Shown here: one piece after another, positions 49,861 to 60,900 of the stretch
Numbering within the stretch: the stretch's first letter is position 1
How the letters are laid out: each line of letters opens with the position of its first letter
DNA from: Hyaloscypha bicolor E
Taxonomy: Eukaryota > Ascomycota > Leotiomycetes > Helotiales > Hyaloscyphaceae
Direction: 5' to 3'
Assembly (NCBI RefSeq): GCF_002865645.1
Contig: NW_020194562.1
Location: forward strand, 1,178,001-1,242,000
DNA length: 64,000 nt
The notes under the pieces: generated by a model
Seen by the model: only the letters and a program-made list of their open reading frames with translations
What the model was told of the DNA's origin: nothing
The model's database searches: none
Translations under genes and position numbers: made by a program

Positions 49861-52234
49861 ATACTAGAATATAAAAATTAATTCCTAAAATCTATATCTA
49901 ATATATATTTTAGGCCTATAATTATTTAGGAAGAATTATTAAAAAAGATAGGTTAAGAAGCTTAGTAACTTTTAATTCTTATAATATTATTTAATTTATA
50001 AAGCTAGAGAATTATAAATCTAGTATTATTCTTAAATTCTTTATTAGATTACTTATTAATAATTTACTACCTTTTTATCTCTATTAGGTTTCTTCTATTT
50101 CTATATTTTATTATACTAATAATATATATAATAGATTAAATATAAAACTTAGAAAAAGTAGTAAAGGTATTACTTTTTTATTATAATAAGAATATAAAAA
50201 ATATTAAGATTAAAAACTATATTAGCTTTATATAGGTTTTTCTTAGTCTAGCTAGTTTACTAACTATTTATAAGAAATCTAAAAGAATAATATATAATTT
50301 CTTAGTAATAGTAAAGCTAATATTTATTATAAGCTATTCTCGAGAATATAAAGTATTTTAAGCTATAAGTAGTATTAAAGTTAAAGCCTTAAGTAAAGGC
50401 TTATTATAGGCTCTTATCTTTACCTTTTATATAATTAATAATACTCTCTAGTTCTATTACTATATACTAATACTCTAGTTCTTATTTAATATTAGTACTA
50501 AAAAAACTAGTTAATATACTTAACTTATTAAGATTACCCTATATATTATTAGTAGAACTATTTATATTAAGTTTTACTATATTTATAGTACTATAACCAG
50601 ATAGAATATAGTAACTATTATTATATATTATACTTATTAGAACTTTTTTGCTTTTATTACTAGTAATAACTTGAGAATTATTAACTTTTAGATTAAGAAT
50701 TAATTTTTATTTAATAAGAAATTATTATAGAGAAATATTAAAGACTTATATAATATTAAAGTTATAGCCTAAAATAATTTCTTTAATTTTATTTATTAGA
50801 TAATTCTTGGATATAGTATAACTAGATTATATTTTATTATTTCTAAATTTAAAGATAATAATACTTGAAATAATTAGATAAAATAAAATATTAATACTAC
50901 TAATATTATAGCTATTATATTTATTTCCTATAATTAAGATATAGCTAGTATAATTAAGTTAGGCTAGCTTTATTTAACTACTAATTTAGATAAAGAAATA
51001 AAGGTACTAATTCTAAGCCTATATATTCTATTTTTACTAATTGAAATAATAAGTAAAGACATATATTACCTAAATTAATAAGAGTTTCTAGAGCTTATTA
51101 AATATTATAAAAACGGAAAGAAATAGGCTTTAATAGAAATAATTATAGTATTTGCCTTAGTACTAGATACTAGTATTATTAGTACTATTATAAATAATAT
51201 ATTTATATTAAGTTATTAGAACCTAATATAAGGTTCGAGATAAAGTAAAATATAATATAAACTTTTTAGTTATAACTTTTTTATATTAATAACTTAACTT
51301 ACCTAAAAATTTGGCCTATTTATTTATTTAAGTCTCTAATTTAAATATATATTTAATAACTTGAGTTTAAAGTACTTATAATTATCTGGTTTTATAATAT
51401 AAGCCTAGCTACTTTAAGAATTAAAACGGGCTTACAAGATATATTTAGTTTATTCTAGGTAAGTATAACTAACTAGAGCCCGTTCTAATAGCTTTTATTA
51501 TCTATATTATCTTAATCTTTAGGCTATTTAGATATAGATATATAAAGTTTACTAGAATTCTTTTATTCTAGCCTTATTTATTTTATTTTTATATAAGGAA
51601 ATTTGCTTCCTTTATTATTACATTTGCTTTTTCTATTTCTTAATATATATAGATTTATATTAGAAGTAATAGTTAATATATTAAGAGCTATTAATATAAT
51701 TCCTGCCTCTTTTAATAATAAGTAAGAGAATATTACTAATAATAAGTATTACTTTCTCTAAAATCCAAGTTAATCTAATTTCTAGATTTATAATTAATAT
51801 ATATCCTAAGCTAAGCGCCTTTTCTATTACTTATTCCGGACTTTCTACTAATTATAGTTTCCGGGTTATTAGTATTATACTTATACTAAGTAGTAATATA
51901 GTTCTTAACTCCTATATTATTTTCTAAGTAAGTTCCCTAGCCCCTTACTATAGCTAGATACTTATATACTAATTAAGTTTACTAAGATAAGTTTTATAGA
52001 ACTACTTATTATACTAGGATTTATTTTAGGAAATATAACTTAGTATTTAATATTTGAAATTATTTAAAATTATTTAATTTTTAGGCTTTTAAACTTTAGT
52101 CTAATATTTTATTTAATATTTATTTCTATATACCGAAAATCCCTATATATTAAAAAATATAGTAAGTACTTTAACTTTAAGTATCTTAAAATTTATATAT
52201 ATTTTAATATCTCCTATATTTTTTCATATATTAT

Positions 52235-52345
52235 ATTCTATAGCTACTTCCGGATACCCTAAACTTCTTTTACTAGAAAATCACGTTTACGTTATTACCC
52301 TTATACTTGATTTAGAAAGGGTCTTTTTTATATAATATAATATAC
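52235..52345 (+). repeat. dispersed repeat, copy 2 (partner at 35,485-35,600)
   Basis: The less mutated of the two copies: CCGGATACCC, AAAATCACGTTTACG and AGAAAGGGTC keep C residues that are T in the copy at 35.5 kb. It ends about 100 bases before a normal-composition island, as the other copy does. Confidence 0.6.
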
Positions 52346-52430
52346 TTCCTTTACTATAGCTCTACTACCGAGCTTTACTATCCCTAATACTTTATAAAAG
52401 GACCTTATTAAAGCTCTATGGCCTCATTAC

Positions 52431-53057
52431 TATACAGGAAATCGTTATTAGCCTTGTGACTATTATGGCGTGCAGATTCATGCAGGATCGCCACGCGGAT
52501 TAGTACTTCGAGTCGAAGCGACTAACGATTTTTGGTTAGAGTAAAATGACCCCGCACCTGCCCTCATCCTTGGGTAATACGACTAGTAACGACGTAATTT
52601 CAGTTATGTAATCATTTACTAAGCTGGACGGGGAGAGGAAGACCTTTATGAACCCGACGTGGGTGCCAGCCTGCGGCTCACACGAAGCCTTCGAAATACA
52701 TTGGAGTATTAGAACTTAAGTAAGAAACGATAGAAAATCCGGCAAGAATAACACGTGAGGAGAGAAACGCGTGAGGGAAAACGGCGCGGAAAAACGTTTT
52801 AAGAGAATACTTGAAACTGTTTAGGGGAAACGCCAAGACCGCAAAATCAGAGAAGGATTAGTAAAAGATGACTAATTTTGGATTATTGTTTGGCCGAAAG
52901 CCCGCGCCCTCTCTTCTTGTCGAAGAACCTTCTCTCTAAGCTTTCAGCTTATTTCGAAGGCAAATTTCGAAGGCAAATTTCGAAGACAAACCCTTCTCTC
53001 TGAGCTTTCAGCTCATTTCGAAGGCAAAGGATAAAATCGAAGTGCGAGAAGATAACA
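52431..53057. other. repeat-rich island of normal composition
   Basis: About 630 bases with inverted similarity to 14.28-14.73 kb. Shared blocks include the 81-bp repeat core, CCTCACGTGT, GGTCTTGGCG, AGAAGAGAGGGCG and a GAAGGTTCTTC block, in reverse order. Near the right edge are direct copies of AAATTTCGAAGGC and two copies of AGCTTTCAGCT. I see no gene. The right end runs into the 3' end of the HET pseudogene. Confidence 0.7.
52657..52715 (-). repeat. 81-bp dispersed repeat, inverted partial copy C
   Basis: On the plus strand it starts ACGTGGGTGCCAGCCTG and runs through GGCTCACACGAAGCCTTCGA, which matches copies A and B. Beyond that the match becomes patchy (TACATTGGAGTATTAGAA). Confidence 0.8.
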
Positions 53058-54980
53058 TTACAGGATCTGCACCGTATTGTCTTGACTATAAAATAGTATA
53101 AAACGCTTCTCGATCGAACCCATTCTAACCCTCCTAAATTTTCCGCGCCCCCAAGGCATTGTATATTCTGTAATAAACAGCACATAATATTTCTGGTTCC
53201 TATCCTTGTACTTCAGTCTTCTCTCTTCCCATAATAGCATACCGTACTTCTGGCAGGACGTTCCCTGGTTAAGTATCAAAGTATAGCTGCCCGACTTCGT
53301 TATCCTTCCCGTCGAGTATAACGCGTCTTACTCTAGCTTCCAAGATATACCCATTATTCTCCGGGCTAGTAGCTGGGTCTTTTACCTTGACCTTTATAAG
53401 CCAAACGCTATTATCCTATTTAATGTCTCCAAATTGGATTGGCAAATACTAGATCCGCCCGTAGTATACTATCCAAGACCATAACGGAGGCGCCTTATAA
53501 TTAATCTGTATTAGAGAAGTATTCTGCGCCGGTTACTATAGGAGACTTCGGTAGAAGTAGTATTTAAAGATCCCGTAGTAGATCTTGGTTTCGAGGTTTT
53601 AGCCAATACCTTAGCTAGTAAGAGGATTACTACGGGTCTATCTATCTCCTCTATAATGCCTAACTTCGAGTAATCCGCAAATAGAGATTGGAAAAGCCGG
53701 ACCTAAGTATCTCGAGAACAAGTATAAATAGAATAAGGAAATTCCGGATTACTTTAAAAAGATAATTTCTTACTAATTTTATTAGAAATTAGTAATATTA
53801 TAGTAAGTACCTTATAATAAATTAGGAAAAGCAAACTCTAAAGATAAAAAGCAGTACCTTTAAACTAAGTTTTAGATAGGGACTTACTTCTTTATATAAG
53901 TTAGCGTTTCGTATTATATCCTAATACTATATTCCTAATATATTTGCCTCTTCGTGAAATAAATTATTTAGTATAATAAGGCTTGTTCCTGTAATACTCA
54001 TGCCTGTATATTTAAGATTCCCTTTACTATATTACTATTAAAATCATTAATTAATATATAAATATAGACTTTACTATATAAGAACTCGGGTACTATTACA
54101 TATTACAAATCTTCCTCTTTTAGCAGCCGGTTAAGAAATCCTTTAATCGAGTCTTTGGCAGAGGTAATAGTAATTATATAGTAAGTATTCTAGAAAACCG
54201 CTTTTATTTTCTTGGATTCGGTAGCCCAGTTCCTATAGTTATCCTAAATAATACAAAGCAAATTAATCCAGAAGTATTATAGGCCGCGTTTTTAAGTAAC
54301 TATAATTACGTCTTGAAATATCTATAGTAATTCTATAATTAGGAATTCTTTTACTTTCCTTTTCTTATTACTATTAGTAGTATTTCAATCTTCCTTATTA
54401 CTAGTAGTATTAAGCTAGTTCTTCTTCTGTTCTTTTGTAAGCTTGCCCTAGTAATAGAATAGAGTAATATAATATACTTCTTGATTTATATTATTAGTTA
54501 AAACGAGATGTATGATATAACTATCTCTTATATTAATAATACGGGTTAGTATTCGAGCTTTATTAGGCTCAGAGAAATAGTATTTACCTCTTTGCGAGTA
54601 TTTGCCTTTATTATAAAGTCGAATTCATACCTTAATTAAGTCGAAATAGAGCTGGCTACCTGATTCCAGAAATCCGGGAAGTCCGTATTAGATTAGGATT
54701 AAATTTCTAGAGTTATCTTTGGGTTTTAAAATAGATTATAGAAATCTAATAAGTTCGCGTTTTAGCTCTAAATAGTATTAGCTATCTAATTTAGTACTAT
54801 TAATAAAGCAGAGCAGTTTTATATACCCGGTATAGTACAGATCCTTATATATTACCGAGCTTCAAGAAATAGTATTCTATACTCGTTATTTCAGGCCTTC
54901 TTATAGTATTTAAAGAGGATTTAATAGAGAATATAGCTATTCTTTGAATTATGTATTAAAGAGAGAGGGGTTTTTAGGTT
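53058..54980 (-). pseudogene. HET-domain protein pseudogene, RIP-degraded
   Basis: Read on the minus strand, the HET domain is plain despite stops. YYITLFYY*GKLTKEQ (54,480-54,425) is family YITLSYCWGKLT. Then YFWINLLCII*DNYRNWATE (family YLWIDSLCIIQDD) lies near 54,250, and VLQEQALLY with IYFTKRQIY (family WVLQERxLSRRTIYF) near 54,000-53,945. The C-terminal part has APPLWSW (family APSWSW) near 53,490 and ends with a 74-codon open stretch, 53,279-53,058 (YVLFIT, RRVRMGSIEKRFI). The changes are Trp or Gln to stop, Asp to Asn, Cys to Tyr and Ser to Phe or Leu, all C-to-T or G-to-A. A frame change near 53,275 suggests an indel or a lost intron. The intact protein would be about 600 residues, of a type with a longer C-terminus than the intact HET gene here. 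Confidence 0.85.
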
Positions 54981-55244
54981 AATATTATAATAGTAACTAT
55001 ATAATTCTAAAGAAACCATATAATTAAATATTGAATTTAACTGAGTTTCTGTTTTAAGAAATATTAAAAATGTATTAAGAAGCAAGTAGGTCTATTTATT
55101 CTTAATATACTAGAATTTATTTATTTATATTAGTATTATATATTATAGAAAAGTATATAAGCTAATTTACTCGCTAGTAGAATTAAAAAAATACTAATTA
55201 GCTATATTATTAAATTAATATAATAATACTTACTTTCTAAAATT

Positions 55245-56345
55245 ACTACTAAGATACCCGCAGTTAGTAACTCCTTCCTCGATTATTAGCAGAGCTATTA
55301 CTTACTGGCTAAAACTACTAAGACGCCCGTAATTAGCAACTTCTTCCTTAATTATTAGTATAGCTATTACTTACTAGCTAAAACTACTAAGACGCTTGCA
55401 GTTAGTAACTCCCTCCTCGATTATTAGTATAGCTATTACTTATAATCTAAAATTATTACTAAAATACCTATAGTTAATAACTCCCTCCTTAATTATTAGC
55501 AGAGCTATTATTTACTATCTAAAATTAAGATACCTGTAGTTAGTAATACTTTCCTTAATTATTAATAGAGCTATTACTTACTTCCTAAAATTACTACTAA
55601 GATAACTATAGTTAGTAACTCCTTAATTATTAGTAGAGCTATTACTTACTAGCTAAAATTACTATTAAGACACTTGCGATTAGCGACTTTCTCCTTAATT
55701 ATTAGTAGAGCTATTACTTACTAGCTAAAATTACTATTAAGATACTTGCGATTAGCGACTTTCTCCTTAATTATTAGTAGAGCTATTACTTACTATCTAA
55801 AATTAAAACGCCTATAGTTAGTAACTCTTTCCTTAATTATTAATAGAACTATTACTTATTTCCTAAAATTACTACTAAGACAATTACGATTAGTAATTCC
55901 TTAATTATTAGTAGAGCCATTACTTACTAGCTAAAATTACTACTAAAACACTTATAGTTAGTAACTTCCTCCTTAATTATTAGTAGAGCTATTACTTATT
56001 ATCTAAAATTAAGACGCCTGTAGTTAGTAATTCTTTCCTTAATTATTAATAGAGCTATTACTTACCTCCTAAAATTATTACTAAGATAACTATAATTAAT
56101 AACTCCTCGATTATTAGTAGAGCTATTACTTACTAGCTAAAATTATTACTAAGATATTTGTAGTTAGTAACTTCTTCCTTAATTATTAATAGAGCTATTA
56201 CTTATTATCTAAAATTAAAATACTCGTAATTAGTAACTTTTTCCTTAATTATTAGTAGAGCTATTATTTACTTCCTAAAATTACTACTAAGATAACTATA
56301 ATTAGTAACTCCTTAATTATTAGTAGAGCTATTACTTACCTCTTA
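55245..56345 (+). repeat. minisatellite of 66-76-bp units with higher-order structure, about 16 copies
   Basis: Each unit contains a variant of TTAATTATTAGTAGAGCTAT and of ACTAAGAC..GTAGTTAGTAA. Unit types differ at their ends (ACTAGCT, ATTATCT, CCTCCT or TTCCT) and in the AAAATTACTACTAAG or AAAATTAAGACG start. The types recur in order over a period of about 200-280 bases, most clearly between 55.8 and 56.3 kb. Lengths such as 68 are not multiples of three, so a protein repeat is unlikely. C/T differences between copies suggest RIP of an originally more GC-rich array. Confidence 0.9.
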
Positions 56346-57900
56346 TATTAATATTATTAGTAATAGATATTATCCCAGATTATAGTACTTACTCTAATAT
56401 AATTACTATTATTCTCCCTAGTATTAGAAATATAAGAAGATTTCATTACTATTAGAAGGCCTTTAATACTAGAGGTTATTATATAAAGTATATTAGTAAT
56501 ATAATCTATAAACCTAATAGGGACTTTCTAGTTATTTCTCGAAATTTATTAATAGTTATAATCTTATATGCTTCTAGCTATTATAATTCTCCTAAATATA
56601 TTTAAATAAAAGCAGGAATTTACTATAATAAAAATGAGAGTTCTAGAGAGATAATTGCAAGGTTTTTATATTTCCGCCTATTAAGTAGGGCTTATAAGAC
56701 ACGTAATAAAATACTAGAAAAACAATAATTAGGATTATATAAATAGCTAATTATAAAAAGGATAAATTATAGAAAGAAATAGCTTATATATAATTATATA
56801 TTAGGAGGAAATATGAGCCTATTATAATATATGTCTCTATTTAGTAACTAGGCTACTATTTAGGCTTAAGGAACCAGAAGTACTAGCTTTTAACCTCTAT
56901 AGCTTTAATAGGCGAAATATGAGTCCGGATATAGTTTTCCTAGACTTGTTTATAAAGATATAGCTACTAAATAAAGCTTGAATAGTAACTATATTACTTG
57001 TAATAAAACGAGAGGTATTTATATTATTATTATCTTAGTTATTATCTATAGTTTTTCCGTTATATATAGCGGGAAAGAGATCTCTAGAAATAAAAGAAGA
57101 TAATATAATATCTAATTTAGTTATCTTAATATATAAGAGATTTATAATAATAAGATTTCTATTCCGCTAATAAATTAAGATTTTTAAAATCTCGAGAGAT
57201 CTCTCCTTAACCTATAATTATAAGGAAAACTCAGGCTTATCCGGGTTAAAATTATTTATGGCACTCTTAAGTATAGTAAACTAACTAATCTGGCCTAGAA
57301 AAATAATACTTAAAGAACCAAGCTCTTAATTATTATATAAGTTATCTAGATTATTATAAGCTAGTTACCTTATTCTAGCCCTATTAAAAGCCTTTTATAA
57401 AAGCTTTAGATCGAGATACTTAAGGTTCTTAGTATATATTTACTAACTCCGAAAGTATAAAAGGTTCGGGATACTATTAAATTTCAAGGCTAGAAGAGAA
57501 GTTACTAGTTTCTTATTCGGAAAGATATATAATAAGGAAGTAATAGTAATATAAGGTATATGTAAATTAATAGAATTAAATTAGTATGGGCTAGTATAAT
57601 TACTATCTGAGCGAGGGAATATAGAACTACTTGGAATCTAAATAATTAATATATAGAAAGAACTAGGTAAGAGGGAAACTTATAGAGAGTTAGTTAGTAA
57701 TATAAACTAAATCGTCCTTATTACTAGCTCTCTTTCCCGGAGAAATATCTAATATAATTATAGTTCTTTTACTAGAAAATATATAACTACAAGCTATTAT
57801 AGTAATATAGTTATAATAAAGTAAAAGAATTAAAGTAGTAAAAGAATATAAAATAGTTTCTTAAAGAAAGAGTAATAGAGAAAGAATAAGGCATATAGGA
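56346..57900. other. AT-rich tract, unrecognised
   Basis: RIPped sequence between the minisatellite and the Helitron. The plus strand from about 57,000 to 57,850 has a frame with few stops, but no motif that I recognise. The Helitron's 3' hairpin and CTRR end should lie in or near this tract; I could not place them. Confidence 0.45.
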
Positions 57901-60900
57901 AATAAAAGCTAATATTCTAGAAATAGAGATAATAAAAAAGTAATATATGAAATAGGAAGTAATAATATAGAGGTAATTAGTTCTAGTCTTAAGTATATTA
58001 ATATACTTGTAACAAATATCTAGAAAGTAAAGAAAAGTAATATATTATATATCTAGTAAGATAAACCTAACTATAAGGTAAATATAATATATAGAATAAA
58101 GTAAAGAATAGTACTTAGGGTTAAAAAAGCCGTCTTATGGGATTATAGGGCTCTGTTACTTATATTAAAGAATTAAGCAAACTCTTCTATAGACTAATTA
58201 TCTATTATTCTAGAGCCTTAAGCCGGAATAATTTAATCCGGAGATCCGGGTAAGAAGTAAATAAAACATTTTTAAGTATAATTAGTTCTTATAACTAGAT
58301 CCCGGATAATAATTTGACTTTACTAAGCTAGATATTAATCGAGGTCTATTTACTATACTAGTTAATACTATATTACTTACTAAAGAGAAGATCTAGAATA
58401 AGCCTATTAAATATACTACCCTGGCTCTTATAATTAGTAAAGGCAAATCCAAGTATTAACGGAATCTAATATTAGTAAAATAATAATCCTAGTATATTTG
58501 GGATTTAATTACTTATTTATACTAGGAAGACGGGAATAAGGTTATTGGGAATATTAGAAAAGAATAGGTTATAATTAAATATAAATCAAACGAGAATATA
58601 TATAAAAGAAGCGGTATATAATATAAACTAGCTATTAAGTTCTATTTATAAAGCTATTAATATAGTTAGTAAGTAAAGCCTATAATAAGAATAACTATCT
58701 ATATATCTTATATACTAGTATCTAAGATAATCTCCTTAGTAGTACCTCTTATATTATTAACTAGGCCAGTATATATATTTGTATTCTATTAAAGTATAAT
58801 AGGTATATTTTTTATAAAGGCAAAGAAGCCGGGGCCTTTTAGATATTCTTTCTTACTAATATAATAAATTATCCTAAATAGTATAAGAGAGTCAAGATTC
58901 GTACTTATTAGTATATTATATCTAGTAGGAAAGAGGTAGATCTTCTAATCTCGTAATTTAATAAACTTTCGGAGATATATAAGATTAGCTTACTTATAGA
59001 TATAATTAAGTCATATAATAGCCCTCTCTAGTAGAATCTCTCTATTAGTAATTCTGTTTTCTATAGTATATAAGTTAAGAGTAATAATATTGTTTTCTAT
59101 TAATATAGCAGACTATATTCTCTATAGAAGATCTTGGAATACTAGATCTTTGGCTTAGTATATCTGTTCTATAAGAAATACTATATAAATAAAATAACTC
59201 TAGATAAATCTCTCTAATTATAAGTTAATAATATTATTAATAGTCTAGCTCTATATAGTATAATTACAGACTGGCCTAAACTAGTTAAAATCCCCGAGAA
59301 GTATAATAATAGGAAGTTTACTAAATACTATATTAGATACCTAATTTAGATCCCAAATAGTATTATACTATTTATTAATCTCGACGAGGTTCTCGAGGCT
59401 AACTATACTAATCTCGTTAAGGATAAAGATCTTCTTATAAGAGAATCTTAACCTTATTACTTAATATACGGGCTGGTTTCTATTCTTGCTATATTCGAGA
59501 GTAAAGTAGTAAGTAGTATTATTAATATTCGTAGTAGCTATACTAATCAAAATAGTAAGTAGAATATTATTATGCCTTTATAGTATTAAGAGACCGAATA
59601 TAAAAGCCTTAATAAGATAGGTCTTACTAACCCTACTAATACTACTAAGGTAAAGTAAAAACTAATTATAAACGGAAATAATCCGAATAGGATATAGAAT
59701 TCGGAGAATTAGAGCCCTAATAATTAACTACTATTTCTTATTAAGAGAGTACTAGCTAGTAACTAGGGTTAGTAAATTATTAATAAACGAATTAGCTTTA
59801 AATAAAGCCTATAAGTATTAGAGATATACTATAGATTCTATACTATAACTAAGAACCGGAACGAGAGTAGCTTCTAACTCGCCTGTATTAAACTAAGAGA
59901 AGATATTAGTATTAGTATTAGTATTATCTAGATCTAACTATTTTTTATATTTAAAGGCTTTTAGCTCCCTTAACTAAGTCTTAACTAGAGTAATAGGCGT
60001 GAAATGGGTACTAAATAAGCGAGGATTACGGGAAAACCGTAATAAATAGAGGCTATTAGTAATAATACCTGGAAAAGTAAAAGTAATTTATAATAGATTA
60101 CTTTCTATTAATTAAAGTATAATAAAGTCTATATTTATATTAGCCTCCTTTTCCTCGGTATAGACGTTATGGTCTATAGCTTTAAGATAGTTATTAAACT
60201 CTATACTATACTTCTTCTTATCTTAATTAGCTATTTCCTTATTTTACTAGAGGAATATAACATTTTCTAATAGCTAAACTAGGTAAGGAGGCAGAAATAA
60301 GAGAACGAAGTTCTATAGCCACGTATTTTTATATAATATAGTACAGAGTAATTCGAGATAGCTATAGAGAACCCGAAGCCTATTCTATAAATAAAATAAA
60401 TCGAGAAAAATCTTATATATCTTGTCTTAAGTCTTTAGTATAATATTAAGAATATTAGTATTATTCTCTAGTATAGAAGTAAAACTACTATATAAAGATA
60501 AAGTCTTTAATAATTTTAGGGAACTAATAGAGACCTAGATATAAGTCATATATAATAAGTAAGAAGAATTAAAAAGAAAGAGAAATATTCGATTCTTAGT
60601 ACTTTTAAATATTTATATAAAGATCTAGAACAAATATTTATAGAAATATAAATGAGTAAGCCTAGTGCCTCGGTATTTATAGTTCTTATAAATTAATATA
60701 TAGCGGGTATAGCCATTAAAGTTAATATACTAATTTGCGGACTTTACTATATCTTTATTACTAGTATTATTAAGTAAGCTACTTAGAATCTTCTAAACGT
60801 TTATTTTTACCTAATAAAAGTTAATTATAACAGACTTATTACTCTTTAGAATATATATAGACGGCTGTCCTAGTAAGAAATAAGCTATTACTAGAGTACC

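Larger units (their letters stand above)
42746..52430. other. long AT-rich RIPped tract, unidentified elements
   Basis: Nearly 10 kb with CpA/TpG depletion and stops in all frames. Plus-strand coding traces exist at about 43,000-44,600 and again at about 50,000-52,400, but I found no reverse transcriptase, integrase, transposase or helicase motif, so I give no class. A similar stretch (TTTCTGTATTCT..TTTCTATAT) occurs at about 44,695 and 49,738 and might mark related repeat ends. The stop-free frame at 45,657-45,851 looks fortuitous. Confidence 0.55.
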
